Notes under the pieces: model-generated
Database searches by the model: none
What the model was told of the DNA's origin: nothing
Seen by the model: only the letters and a program-made list of their open reading frames with translations
Translations under genes and position numbers: made by a program
Source: Lewinellaceae bacterium
GTDB lineage: Bacteria > Bacteroidota > Bacteroidia > Chitinophagales > Saprospiraceae
DNA length: 64,000 bases
Reading direction: 5' to 3'
Assembly: GCA_020636315.1 (NCBI GenBank)
Contig: JACJYA010000015.1
Location: 124,001-188,000, forward strand
Shown: in pieces, positions 44,601 through 53,042 of the stretch
How positions within the stretch are numbered: the first letter of the stretch is position 1
Layout of the letters: the number at the start of each line of letters is the position of its first letter

Positions 44601-44796
44601 GGCCATCGGAAGTGCCAATCCAGACAAATCCATCATAGCCTTTCTGAATAAACCGGATGGTATTGCCTGGCAAACCATCTTCCCCTGTAAATTGTTCTGC
44701 TTTCTCAAATTTAAACTGCGCCGCGCCCCTTGACGAGATCACAAGGAATACTCCAAAGGCCAACCCGTATATGAGTATGAGCGTTTTACGGCGCAT
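41620..44796 (-). CDS. LytS-type histidine kinase with Reg_prop propeller sensor
   Basis: 1058 aa from the ATG at 44796, giving a signal/TM segment RRKTLILIYGLAFGVFLVIS. About 30-680 are propeller repeats (FVWIGTSDGLCRFD, LWVGTHVGLSRLD, LWVATRYWG and more), then a Y_Y_Y domain with a MANGRRNANYTNVPSGEYTF stretch, one TM (WFITGLILCSGLFVHRLYI), and a His_kinase domain with QMNPHFLFNSLNSIDSFI holding the phospho-acceptor His. The ATPase part has IENAIWHGL and VIEDNGIGR. Partner of the LytTR regulator downstream. The likely input is periplasmic. An ATG at 44865 is possible but reads through the decarboxylase's 3' end. Confidence 0.92.
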   Translation of the reverse strand: MRRKTLILIYGLAFGVFLVISSRGAAQFKFEKAEQFTGEDGLPGNTIRFIQKGYDGFVWIGTSDGLCRFDGAQFKTYQYNRENDNSIIDNRTSCIAIDSQELWVGTHVGLSRLDLLTEKFTHYQFDENGRRDSLQRMGQQQIQALLKDRAGDLWVATRYWGVARYIPEKDDFIMYRGDQNEVAKYFPEPRSIHNILSLEQNRFNDSIIWAGTSHGVLEINKYTNEVEWLAFNLEIPIEKRWGNVFKNMYHHYDGLVYMGNWGGGIFVFNPERRFVRLMETGELPGKSILNAGTLRIVEKSRDELWITTTSGLALYHSGNKEVTFYKENKGDEVYGVEFIDEQNRGWAKSGQGVYIYDPLLQQFDSHYFKDSNENGAGLVFNIAEWINSGELLIAPRGASGVVHYNQGEQSWEMVKAPSAFLDDDERLHTRHAAWSPKNELTLCYFGGILIYDPKTRKFRSFPSLPPLKQKKFHNLLWDSKGRLWVATFEEGICRWDTQTNKWEVFQEELRSDDPELLSMSFNYLMEDSRGNIWFKKEQGFGVYLTDKDSFIQVTYSLQPDHSFTHINNMVEDGKGRVWMNSTDGLIGYAEVAHPEKGLAWKMDMNELPDTYVKGIFGLRVGHQGNIWGWGEKALTRIDAETLEVTQYDFKYGGDNADFFTFEILSSGAFVFGGRRRIVFADPNQLKYNQELPRPYLTGINILEESYQGDVAVPHLEKLELKYWQNFFSFDFSARGFTFGKKNRFRYRLKGFDENWIMANGRRNANYTNVPSGEYTFQLQAANNEGIWNEELCELPVFIGSPWWGRWWFITGLILCSGLFVHRLYIYRIRQIRREEKIKADFEKRLADVEMSALRAQMNPHFLFNSLNSIDSFIIKNETEKASEYLNNFARLIRLILHNSRANYVTLRDEVEAIELYLQMENLRFRNKFSYEICIDENIDLSAIDIPPMLIQPYIENAIWHGLMHKEDKSQGKVVFSIARQNGFLRCVIEDNGIGREKAKSIKANRPLRGQQSFGMRITRDRINIINKLYNSNTSVQVIDLKDGQQNPLGTRVELCIPI

Positions 44797-44858
44797 GGTC
44801 AAACGATTGCCGGGCTCACCCGGCAAACCAAAATTGGCCAGGCTCTGCCGGAATTTAA

Positions 44859-46238
44859 TTAACAACCTACTAATTTAAAGCTTTTTTCCTGCTTTGCCAC
44901 CCTTATCATTGCTTCTGCACAGGCCTCCACATCTTCGGTGGTGGTCGCCCAGGAGGATACGCTGATGCGCATCACATGGCGGCCATGCCAGGTAGTGCTG
45001 CCACACCAGCAGGTGCCTTCTTTTTGCAATTCGCGGATCACCCGGCGGGTCAATTCATCGGAACCAAAAGAAACCAGTACCTGATTGATGTTGACTTCAT
45101 TGAGCACCTCAAAGCCGGCCCGCTTCAGCTTCCTGGCAAAGTGCCGGGCGTGCCGGCAGCTGTTTTCGACCAGTTCGGCTACTCCCGACTTCCCCAGAGC
45201 ATATAGTGCCGCCCAGGCCTCAATTCCCCTCGCCCGGCGCGACATTTCCGGCGTAAAGGCATAAGGCTCCCGCTCCTCCTGAGGAGGAATATAGGCAGCA
45301 TTGATAGACATAGCGGCCCTCAGGCCCTGGGGGTCCCGGCAAATGACAATTCCACTGTCGTAGGGTACATTGAGCCATTTGTGCAGGTCGGTAGCCCAGG
45401 AGTCGGCCAGGCCATGGCCGGTCAACTGTTCGGCCAGCTGCGGAGAAGCCGCTCCCCAAAGGCCGAATGCGCCATCGATGTGCACCCATGCGCCCCGGGC
45501 CCGGGCCATGCGGCATATTTCCTCTAATGGGTCTATAGCGCCGGAGTTAACGTTGCCGGCCTGAAGGCAGACGATGGTCATATCATCCAGTGGAGGCAAC
45601 TGATCCGGCAATATTTCTCCTTCGCTGTTGATCGGCACCCGCATTACCCGTTCACTGCCGAAACCAAGCATGGAAAGCGCCTTGAGCGGGCTGACGTGGG
45701 CTTCTGCTCCAACCACCACTTTCACTTCCGGAGCGCCGTACAATCCCCGGGCCTCTACGTTCCATCCTTTTCGCTTTAGCAGGGTGTGCCTGGCTGCCGC
45801 CAGGCCGCAGAAGTTGGCCATGGTGGCTCCGGTAACGAAGCCTACTCCCGCCTCACCGGGCAACCTCAGCACTTCCAATAACCACGCTGCAGCCACTTCC
45901 TCAATTTTGGCGGCCAGTGGAGAAGTGACTTTTAGCCCGGCATTCTGGTCCCATGCGCCTGCAAGCCAGTTGGCCGCAACGGTGACAGGAAGGCTGCCGC
46001 CAATGACAAACCCAAAATACCGCCCCCCCGTATTGCCCACCGCTGCGGGAGACCCCGCCTCATCCAGCAGGCGGATGACCTCTTCCGGAGCCGTGGGCGT
46101 ATCCGGCAAAGGGAAACTCAGGCGATCGAGCTGTTCGATGGCGGATGGGCCAGGAAATGGATGCCTTCCCGGTTGACTTTCCAGGTGATGGATGCCCTGG
46201 CGTGCAGCAAATTCCAGTAATTCTTTTGCTGTTTTCAT
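44859..46238 (-). CDS. PLP-dependent group II decarboxylase (aromatic-L-amino-acid decarboxylase-like)
   Basis: 459 aa. Fold-type I features: GFVTGATMANFCGLAAAR near residues 130-150, VVGAEAHVSP, WVHIDGAFGLWGAAS with the Asp that pairs with the PLP nitrogen, and WATDLHKWLNVPYDSG with the Lys that forms the Schiff base. The N-terminal AVGNTGGRYFGFVIGG (in parts) resembles the substrate-entry loop. Substrates of this branch include DOPA, tryptophan, tyrosine, glutamate and aspartate; no residue here decides which. Start at 46238 chosen for a normal N-terminal helix. Single gene, next to the LytS-like kinase. Confidence 0.85.
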   Translation of the reverse strand: MKTAKELLEFAARQGIHHLESQPGRHPFPGPSAIEQLDRLSFPLPDTPTAPEEVIRLLDEAGSPAAVGNTGGRYFGFVIGGSLPVTVAANWLAGAWDQNAGLKVTSPLAAKIEEVAAAWLLEVLRLPGEAGVGFVTGATMANFCGLAAARHTLLKRKGWNVEARGLYGAPEVKVVVGAEAHVSPLKALSMLGFGSERVMRVPINSEGEILPDQLPPLDDMTIVCLQAGNVNSGAIDPLEEICRMARARGAWVHIDGAFGLWGAASPQLAEQLTGHGLADSWATDLHKWLNVPYDSGIVICRDPQGLRAAMSINAAYIPPQEEREPYAFTPEMSRRARGIEAWAALYALGKSGVAELVENSCRHARHFARKLKRAGFEVLNEVNINQVLVSFGSDELTRRVIRELQKEGTCWCGSTTWHGRHVMRISVSSWATTTEDVEACAEAMIRVAKQEKSFKLVGC

Positions 46239-46525
46239 TTTAGGTTCATTTATTATTTCCGACAGGTAATCGCACCGTCGGAAGCGGATCTTGTTTTACA
46301 GGCAATTTACGCTACTTTCCATACTTAAATACTTCTTCTTTATTAAGCCCATCTTCTGGCCTATTGATTGCTCTATTTACTTGAGTTGGCTGGATGAGGG
46401 CCAAATTACGCCCGGGTAAAACGGTTTGGGCCCCATTCCCTGGCCAAAAGAGCGCTGCCTCAGCTGCACCGGGCCAAGAAATTGATGAAAAAAACTACCT
46501 TTGGAAGCCTTCAAAGCTTAGGAAC

Positions 46526-47701
46526 ATGCTAACCTCACCTCTCTACGTACTCACCGTACTCTGCCTGCTGGTCGTATTTTCGGAATGGCTGGTGCGCAAT
46601 ACTGCCTTGCGCGGCCTGGGAACGGCCCTGCTCGTCATTGTGCTGACGGCGGTAGTGGCCAACCTGGGCATCCTTCCCGCCGGCTCCACCGAAGAACAGC
46701 CGGTGCCGGCTTATGAGGCCATTTTTGCCTATCTGGCCCCCATTTCTATCTTCTGGCTGCTGCTGCGGGTCAACCTCCGGGATGTCCTGGAAGCCGGGCT
46801 CCCCATTTTATTGCTTTTCCTGATCGGTTCATTGGCCACCACAGTGGGGGTGGTGATCGGCATGTGGCTGATCGACGGCCCGCAGGCTATCGGGCCGTTG
46901 TACAAGGCTGTCGGGGGCATGTTTGTCGGCACCTATACCGGCGGAAGCATTAATTTCAACGCGCTGGCGCTGCATTACCAAGTGATGCGCGAAGGGGTGC
47001 TCTACGGCGGCTCTGTTGCCGTCGATAACATTCTGACCACCCTATGGATGGTAGCCACTCTGGCGCTGCCCCGCCTGCTGAAGCCCTGGTGGCCGAAAGT
47101 GGATGCCAGCGAACAAAAGGCTGGCGCCCCTTCTCTGGGCATTGAAGACGATACCGAGCACCTCCACCCCATAGACCTGGGCCTGGTGCTCGCCCTGGGC
47201 ATGGGCGCCCTGCTGATCTCCAACCGGCTGGCGGCGTGGACGGAAGCGCTGGGGTTCGCCGTTCCTTCCATCATCATTATTACCGTGCTGGCCCTCGTCG
47301 TTGCTCAGTTGCCGGCCGCCCGGAGGCTCAGGGGAGCACAGGCGCTGGGCATGTTCTCCGTTTACCTCTTCCTGGCCGTGATCGGCGCCTTCTGCGATGT
47401 GCAGGCCCTGCAAAGCCTCGGCTTCCTCGGGCTGGCCCTGTTCGGCTTTGCCCTAACCACGATCCTCGTCCACGGACTGGCAACCTTCGGCGCCGCCCGG
47501 CTGATGAAAATGGACCCGGCCCTGGCGGCGGTAGCCTCGCAGGCCAACGTTGGCGGGGGCACTTCCGCCCTGGCGCTGGCCCGCGGCATCGGCCGCAACG
47601 ACCTGGTGCTGCCCGCTGTACTGCTGGGCTCCCTGGGCAATGCGCTGGGCACTTTCCTGGGGTTCTGGGCGGCGGGGTATTTGCTGCCGGGGCTGGGGTA
47701 A
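46526..47701 (+). CDS. DUF819-family integral membrane protein
   Basis: 391 aa from the ATG at 46526; the ATG at 46394 would add 44 soluble residues without homology. About eleven or twelve transmembrane helices with small-residue motifs (GGMFVGTYTGGSINFNALAL, LLGSLGNALGTFLGFWAAGY) and a conserved ASQANVGGGTSALALARG loop near the end, all typical of DUF819/YjcL proteins. They look like inner-membrane transporters related to the bile-acid/anion permease fold; substrate unknown. Downstream base composition is GC-rich. Confidence 0.85.
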   Translation: MLTSPLYVLTVLCLLVVFSEWLVRNTALRGLGTALLVIVLTAVVANLGILPAGSTEEQPVPAYEAIFAYLAPISIFWLLLRVNLRDVLEAGLPILLLFLIGSLATTVGVVIGMWLIDGPQAIGPLYKAVGGMFVGTYTGGSINFNALALHYQVMREGVLYGGSVAVDNILTTLWMVATLALPRLLKPWWPKVDASEQKAGAPSLGIEDDTEHLHPIDLGLVLALGMGALLISNRLAAWTEALGFAVPSIIIITVLALVVAQLPAARRLRGAQALGMFSVYLFLAVIGAFCDVQALQSLGFLGLALFGFALTTILVHGLATFGAARLMKMDPALAAVASQANVGGGTSALALARGIGRNDLVLPAVLLGSLGNALGTFLGFWAAGYLLPGLG

Positions 47702-47931
47702 GGGGAGGACGCTTTGGAAACTCCCCTAAGGAATGAGGGAATGAATAAATAGGGCTGACCAGGTTGTGCAAAGAATTGTTTTTTATCAAGAGCTGTGAAA
47801 ACTAAGTGCTTGTTAGGAGGTGGTTATTGGCTCACTATTGATTCTTATTCAAGAAAATCGTATTTTCCAATAATTATTTTCACTTCCCATAACCATATTT
47901 AAATGAACTACCGCGCCTTTACCCCCCCCAT

Positions 47932-47939
47932 TTTATTAT
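47932..47939 (+). repeat. C8 homopolymer interrupting a signal-peptide reading frame
   Basis: ATG at 47903 opens MNYRAFTPP and then, past eight Cs, meets a TGA after 15 codons. The protease frame starts only after the tract. Adding one C joins them as MNYRAFTPPHFIIAFLILYF... into a 28-residue signal peptide ending SLSAQ. This is a natural slipped-strand site and may switch expression, or is a sequencing or assembly error. Confidence 0.7.
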
Positions 47940-47964
47940 TGCTTTTCTGATACTTTATTTTTAT

Positions 47965-50900
47965 ATGTATTCGCTTTCTGCGCAGACATTGGTCAATGAA
48001 AGCTGGTCATCCACCTTTGGCGCTCCATCTGAGATCGGCTGGAGCGCCAGCGCATTGGGAGAAAACGGGAAAATATACACCACTGGGCATAGTGTTTCGG
48101 ACAACCGGCCTCAACTATTGCTGGCCTGCCATGACAGTGAAGGAAATTCACTCTGGTCTTCGGGCCTCGATGCAACAGGCATATCCATTAGCTTTGGCGC
48201 CGTATTGACACTGGATGAGCAGGGTAATATTTATGTTGCCGGAGCGGCCGCGGGCGCCAGTACGAATGCCCATGATTTTTTGGTTGCGAAGTTTGATACA
48301 TCGGGCAATCAATCCTGGTACACAATATTCGACGGCCCTGGCCAACTTGACGACTTTGTTACTGCGATATTAATCACAGATACGCACGGCCTTTTTATTG
48401 CAGGCCTGAGTTCATCTTCTGCAGCAGGACAAAACATCATGGCGGCTAAGGTCGGCGCAAGCGGCAATGTCATTTGGTCAAAATACTATGACTATGCCCA
48501 AAAAGACGATGCTCCAACCGGTATAGAAGTATTTGACAGTACAACTGTAGAAATACTGGGAGGGAGCCAGGATGGGGCCGGCGACTGGGACGTCCTCTCC
48601 TGGCGCCTTCCTGTTTCGGGTATTGGGGCTGGCACCGCCATGAGAGAAGGATTTCCTAAACTGGACTATGAGAAAGGTTTGTATTATGAAAAGAACAATT
48701 CCGGGTATTATTATTTCTGTGGCACGAAAACTTCTGATTCAAGCGGCCTGAACATTCTATTGATGAAGCTCAAGCCCGGCTTCCAATCGGAATGGAATAA
48801 AGAAATAGATGGTGGTTATGGAGATGACGCCGCCTTCAGCCTGGCCCTGGCCTCGGATGGGACACTGGCCTACCTCGGCGGCTACAGTACCAATCGCTGG
48901 GGAAATCAGGATCTATACGTTGCCACTTATTCCTCCGGTGGCGTTCTGTCGAAGGAACATCGCCGGAAGAATAAGCAGCAGGGAGCCTTTGCGGCCGCAC
49001 GGGCTATTTTGGTTGCTGAAGATGGTGATACGTATGCGGTGGGCGAAGCCCATGCAGGAGAGGAAAAAGAACTGGTTATCATCCGTTTTGATAAGGAAAC
49101 GGGGCAACTGTGGGAGGTTAATGCCGGAGAGGTGGCCAACCCTGAAAGGCAGGCCTTTTCCTTGTTGTTGGATGAAGGAGGCAGGCTCATATTTTCTGGC
49201 GCAATTCAGGAAGTGGAGTCTCAAAAGTACGTGCTAAAGGCCCTGGAGGAGCTTAGCAGAGAAAGGCAGGTTATTTATTCGGAAGACACCATCCCCCTAT
49301 ACATCAAAGGCGAAGCCATTATCCGTTTTGCTCCTATAGTTTTGGATAGCAGTTTTATCGACAATAAGAAATTGCATTATGGCCCACTTTGTGAAGTGGT
49401 GACGGACACTGCCCTGTTGAATGAGATGGAGCAACTGATCGAGCCGGGCCTGGGCGGCGAGATGTGTGACTGCCAGCTTATAAAAGTCTTTCCGGGCCTA
49501 ACCACTGAAGAGGTTTGCATTACTACTTTGGATGGCGATCCTTTATACATACCCCCATTCTGGACAACAATGCTGCTCTATAACTGCACCACCGGAAAAA
49601 ACGAACAAAGCATCAGCGCCGCGCTCGACAGCATCAGCGCTGGAAGAATTCTCTATGCCCACCCCAATTATGTTGGCCGCGGCGATGCGGAGTGTGAAGA
49701 CCCGCTGTGTGATGAGCAACATTCTTTGTGGGACACAGATAACCCTGACTATTCAATAGAGGCTTCAATAAATATTAAACCTGCCTGGGAAATCAGCACC
49801 GGCGACCCGGAAGTGAAGGCGGGCGTTTTTGATTCCGGCATATTTTACGAACACGAAGACTTTGGTTATGGCTCGGTGGTAGAGGGATCCTGGGACTTCG
49901 TGAATGGAAGCAGCCAGAATATTATTACAATTTCAGAAGACCTGGTTTCTCATGGCACCCGGGGAGCAGGTATCATTGGCGCAATTCGGGGCAATGATAT
50001 TGGCATTGCCGGCATTGCCGGAGGGGATACCGGTTCTCCGGGCATTACCCTGTTGGGGTTGCGGGTACTGAATGCTCAAAATATGTTGACAACATCAGAT
50101 TACTGCGATGCTCTTGTATATTCCCTGCAGGCAAATGGCAGCCCAATGTTTGGGATTGCCAATAATAGTTTTGGCGTTGAAGATGACGGTTCCATAACCA
50201 ATGACCCCGGGCTAATGGAAGAGGCGGTAAACCTTGCCTTCCAGGCTGGGGTGGCACTGGTTACTTCCCGGGGGAATGGTTTTGAGGGTGGGGATCTTAC
50301 ACAGGCACAATATCCCTGTAGTTTTGATGATGAACTTACAATTTGTGTGGGAGCAACTGGAACGGACGGCAATTTGAAGGACGATGAAAATGGGGATCCA
50401 GCTTATCCTGGTCCAGGTGATGATAGTTATTTTTCCATGTATGGGGACCCAATGGACCTGCTCGCTCCCGGCAGTGGTGGGTTGATCAAGACGACTACTA
50501 ATGTAGATCAGGGATATGGTGGGCATAACGGCACCTCCGCTGCCGCCCCACATGCTACAGGCGTTGCCGCTTTGCTGGCTTCCACAGATGGAGATGTGCG
50601 CTTGTCGGTCGAAGGCCTCGAACGCATTATGGAATATTCTGCGGACGACCTGGGACCGGATTTTTATGATCAAGAAACCGGCTGGGGAAGGCTGAATGCG
50701 GGAAATGCACTGGAATTCATCGGGGAAAACCGCATTTTGCACTTTTCTGCTGAACCCGATCCGGAAACTTTTTGTGACCATTCAGTTACAGATTGTTTTC
50801 TGACCATGCAAGGTAGTTACCTGGCATCTGAGGCCGGATATGCGCTAAATACTGGTGATGTGATTAGTTATTCAGATGTCATTCAATACACCTGGGAGAT

Positions 50901-51507
50901 TGGCCTGGACATCTGTGAACTGGCCAATGATCCCAATGCGGAGATCATACACAGCGAAGAAAAACCCGGCTACTGGGTGCGCAACAGCGCCAGCAACCTT
51001 TGGGGAGCGCCTGAAGAAATTGACCCTGCGAATTTTGGAGTGCGGCCCTATGAGCTGGTTTACTTTACGGAAGCCCCGGAAGTGGATGGTTGCCGTTTCC
51101 AGGGCGAATTGACCGGCTATAGTTATAAGATATATGACGATGATACCGGTCAGACACTGGAAGGTACTATGCCGGCGGGCCTGGCGGCCTGTGAAACCCC
51201 ACGGCTGGCCATCTCTTTGCTGGTGAGGTCCGAAAACCCGGTGGCCACCGATGAGGAAGAAAACGCCCCCCGGCGCCTTTTCCCAAATCCAACAACTGGA
51301 AGGATCACACTGGATGGGTTGCCCGCCGGCCAATTGGATGTGCATCTATTTTCCATGAGCGGGCAGAGCCTGGGACAATTATTCAGGGGGCGCCACGATG
51401 GAAAAAGCCGTTTATCCCTCCAACTGCCGGAAATCCCTTCCGGCCTTTATTTATGCCGTATTCGCTCCGGACAGGATATCTCAACTTTTAAAATTATCAA
51501 GCATTAA
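47965..51507 (+). CDS. Secreted S8 subtilisin-like protease with N-terminal propeller and T9SS sorting domain
   Basis: 1180 aa as read from the internal ATG at 47965, which lacks a signal peptide; a frameshift at a C8 tract would restore one from 47903. Residues about 1-420 resemble SBBP-type beta-propeller repeats (NIYVAGAA, AYLGGYSTNRWGNQDLYVATYS in parts). About 590-900 are the S8 domain: catalytic Asp623 (VKAGVFDSG), His663 (VSHGTRGAGI), oxyanion Asn in IANNSFG, and Ser858 (GTSAAAPHATGVAALLAS). A C-terminal domain LFPNPTTGRITLDGLPAGQLDV (in parts) ending FKIIKH is a type IX sorting domain. Secretion-related exoprotease. The next gene starts four bases after it. Confidence 0.85.
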   Translation: MYSLSAQTLVNESWSSTFGAPSEIGWSASALGENGKIYTTGHSVSDNRPQLLLACHDSEGNSLWSSGLDATGISISFGAVLTLDEQGNIYVAGAAAGASTNAHDFLVAKFDTSGNQSWYTIFDGPGQLDDFVTAILITDTHGLFIAGLSSSSAAGQNIMAAKVGASGNVIWSKYYDYAQKDDAPTGIEVFDSTTVEILGGSQDGAGDWDVLSWRLPVSGIGAGTAMREGFPKLDYEKGLYYEKNNSGYYYFCGTKTSDSSGLNILLMKLKPGFQSEWNKEIDGGYGDDAAFSLALASDGTLAYLGGYSTNRWGNQDLYVATYSSGGVLSKEHRRKNKQQGAFAAARAILVAEDGDTYAVGEAHAGEEKELVIIRFDKETGQLWEVNAGEVANPERQAFSLLLDEGGRLIFSGAIQEVESQKYVLKALEELSRERQVIYSEDTIPLYIKGEAIIRFAPIVLDSSFIDNKKLHYGPLCEVVTDTALLNEMEQLIEPGLGGEMCDCQLIKVFPGLTTEEVCITTLDGDPLYIPPFWTTMLLYNCTTGKNEQSISAALDSISAGRILYAHPNYVGRGDAECEDPLCDEQHSLWDTDNPDYSIEASINIKPAWEISTGDPEVKAGVFDSGIFYEHEDFGYGSVVEGSWDFVNGSSQNIITISEDLVSHGTRGAGIIGAIRGNDIGIAGIAGGDTGSPGITLLGLRVLNAQNMLTTSDYCDALVYSLQANGSPMFGIANNSFGVEDDGSITNDPGLMEEAVNLAFQAGVALVTSRGNGFEGGDLTQAQYPCSFDDELTICVGATGTDGNLKDDENGDPAYPGPGDDSYFSMYGDPMDLLAPGSGGLIKTTTNVDQGYGGHNGTSAAAPHATGVAALLASTDGDVRLSVEGLERIMEYSADDLGPDFYDQETGWGRLNAGNALEFIGENRILHFSAEPDPETFCDHSVTDCFLTMQGSYLASEAGYALNTGDVISYSDVIQYTWEIGLDICELANDPNAEIIHSEEKPGYWVRNSASNLWGAPEEIDPANFGVRPYELVYFTEAPEVDGCRFQGELTGYSYKIYDDDTGQTLEGTMPAGLAACETPRLAISLLVRSENPVATDEEENAPRRLFPNPTTGRITLDGLPAGQLDVHLFSMSGQSLGQLFRGRHDGKSRLSLQLPEIPSGLYLCRIRSGQDISTFKIIKH

Positions 51508-51511
51508 AAAT

Positions 51512-52522
51512 ATGAGAAGCATTATATTTTTATTATTAGTTGCGGCAATACTCCTGGCTTCCTGTACTAAAGAGGACGACGGCAGCTTCCTCCCCCCCTC
51601 TCAACGGTGTGACAACACCCTCTACGCCCACCCATTGACTCCTGATACCTGTATGGATTTCCCAGATGAACCAGTGCTTTATTTCTATCAACGAGTAGGG
51701 TTGGGATATGGGCCCATCGGAAAAAGCGCCAACAACCCGGATGAGTGGTTTTTTTTGATTAACCGGGAAGAATCCTCAACAGGTAATGAAGGTTCGGAGA
51801 TATGGAAAGTGGACACCTGCTCGGGCAGAAAGCAATTAATTTTGGATAAAGTCAAAAGCCAACCCAAGATAAATGAGCAAGGCTGGATGATCTTCCGGAG
51901 GGCCTTCGACGGGTTAATGTACAAGATCTCTCCGGAGGGAGACAGCTTGAAAGCGGTATCCAACCTGGTTGCTCATGACCTTTTCGACTGGTGCCTGGAT
52001 GGCGAGGCCTTTTTCTACCGGGCGCGCTTCAAGGACGTCGCTTATCTGGTATCCATCGACGGAACAGTACTGGACAGCTTCGTCATGGATTATCATGCCG
52101 TAGCCGGGCGGGGAAACCGGGTTGCTTTATCTCTGGAAAGCGACCTTACAACCACCAATTCGAGAATTGCGATCCTGAACCTCACCAATGGAGCATTGGC
52201 CGAAGTGGCGGACCTGCAGGAAGTGGGCCTGGGCGGCCCCCTGGCCCTGGCCTGGGAGAGTGATGAGTCTCTGGTTGGCACATTTTCTGCAGGGCTATAC
52301 CGAATTGACGTACCTACCGGAGAAGTAGAGGAAATAGAAGGATACTGCGAAAACCTCTTCTATTACTATCCTGTAATTGACCCCGATAACCCTTACTGGT
52401 TAATTCTGGGAAAGAGGGATTATGAATATCCGACAGAATTTGCACAAGTCAATTTTACGGCCAACGTGGTGTTGTATAACACGGAAACGGGACAGGAGTG
52501 GCAGCTGGACCTGGATCAGTGA
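51512..52522 (+). CDS. Lipoprotein with TolB/WD40-like strand repeats
   Basis: 336 aa from the ATG at 51512, with a lipobox LLASC. The mature part has repeated strand motifs such as YFYQRVGLGYGPIG, WMIFRRAFDGLMYKISPEGDSLKAVSN (in parts), AFFYRARFKDVAYLVSIDGTVL (in parts), IAILNLTNGALAEVA and YPVIDPDNPYWLILGK, as expected for a small propeller. I recognise no specific family. It starts four bases after the subtilase stop and is likely co-transcribed with it, so a substrate-binding or accessory role on the outer membrane is possible. Confidence 0.65.
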   Translation: MRSIIFLLLVAAILLASCTKEDDGSFLPPSQRCDNTLYAHPLTPDTCMDFPDEPVLYFYQRVGLGYGPIGKSANNPDEWFFLINREESSTGNEGSEIWKVDTCSGRKQLILDKVKSQPKINEQGWMIFRRAFDGLMYKISPEGDSLKAVSNLVAHDLFDWCLDGEAFFYRARFKDVAYLVSIDGTVLDSFVMDYHAVAGRGNRVALSLESDLTTTNSRIAILNLTNGALAEVADLQEVGLGGPLALAWESDESLVGTFSAGLYRIDVPTGEVEEIEGYCENLFYYYPVIDPDNPYWLILGKRDYEYPTEFAQVNFTANVVLYNTETGQEWQLDLDQ

Positions 52523-52815
52523 GTGAAGGGGAGGAGGAGTTTAGGGCTTGGTGGGTCCCCGTTGGGGTTTAGGAGAGGAGAAGCTTAGAAGGGCGGCCAC
52601 ACGGCATAGTTCAATTTTCTGTATCTCCTGAGGCTATTCGTCTAAAATTGGACAATAGCCGCCAGGTATTGTGTACGGTGTACGCCGGCAATAGTAGCCT
52701 GGACTGGACCTGCCCCCTCCCTGACCAAAATCAACTTTTTTCCTGACCCTTATCATTTCCCTTCCGGGGCTGATGGAGTATCTTATAGTATCAGGTGAAA
52801 TTTAACCATTTTGTT
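52523..52815. other. Intergenic region between lipoprotein and small membrane gene
   Basis: 293 bases without an obvious gene. G-rich at its 5' end (about 52520-52590). No terminator hairpin or promoter motif was convincing. Confidence 0.35.
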
Positions 52816-53034
52816 ATGTTCAAACTGGGATTTCATATCGTCATTCTGCGGTATTACCTGATGATGCTGGTCACCATCATCGCCGTTACCACCCATCAGA
52901 TGTGGTTGGTTCCGGTCATCATGGCGATTGCCATCAGCGCCATTCTGGGATATCGCTTCGGAGGAACGGAAGAGAAGGGCAAGGTGGTCCGTATGGAAGC
53001 TTCGCCGGAGGAAACGATTCGCAAAGCGGGTTGA
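52816..53034 (+). CDS. Small membrane protein, 72 aa
   Basis: From the ATG at 52816: FKLGFHIVILRYYLMMLVTIIAVTT, then MWLVPVIMAIAISAILGYRFG, two hydrophobic segments, followed by a charged 20-residue tail (EEKGKVVRMEASPEETIRKAG). A GTG at 52795 is an alternative. It lies eight bases upstream of the AmrS gene on the same strand and is probably in the same transcript. No family recognised. Confidence 0.55.
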   Translation: MFKLGFHIVILRYYLMMLVTIIAVTTHQMWLVPVIMAIAISAILGYRFGGTEEKGKVVRMEASPEETIRKAG

Positions 53035-53042
53035 CCTCTGCT

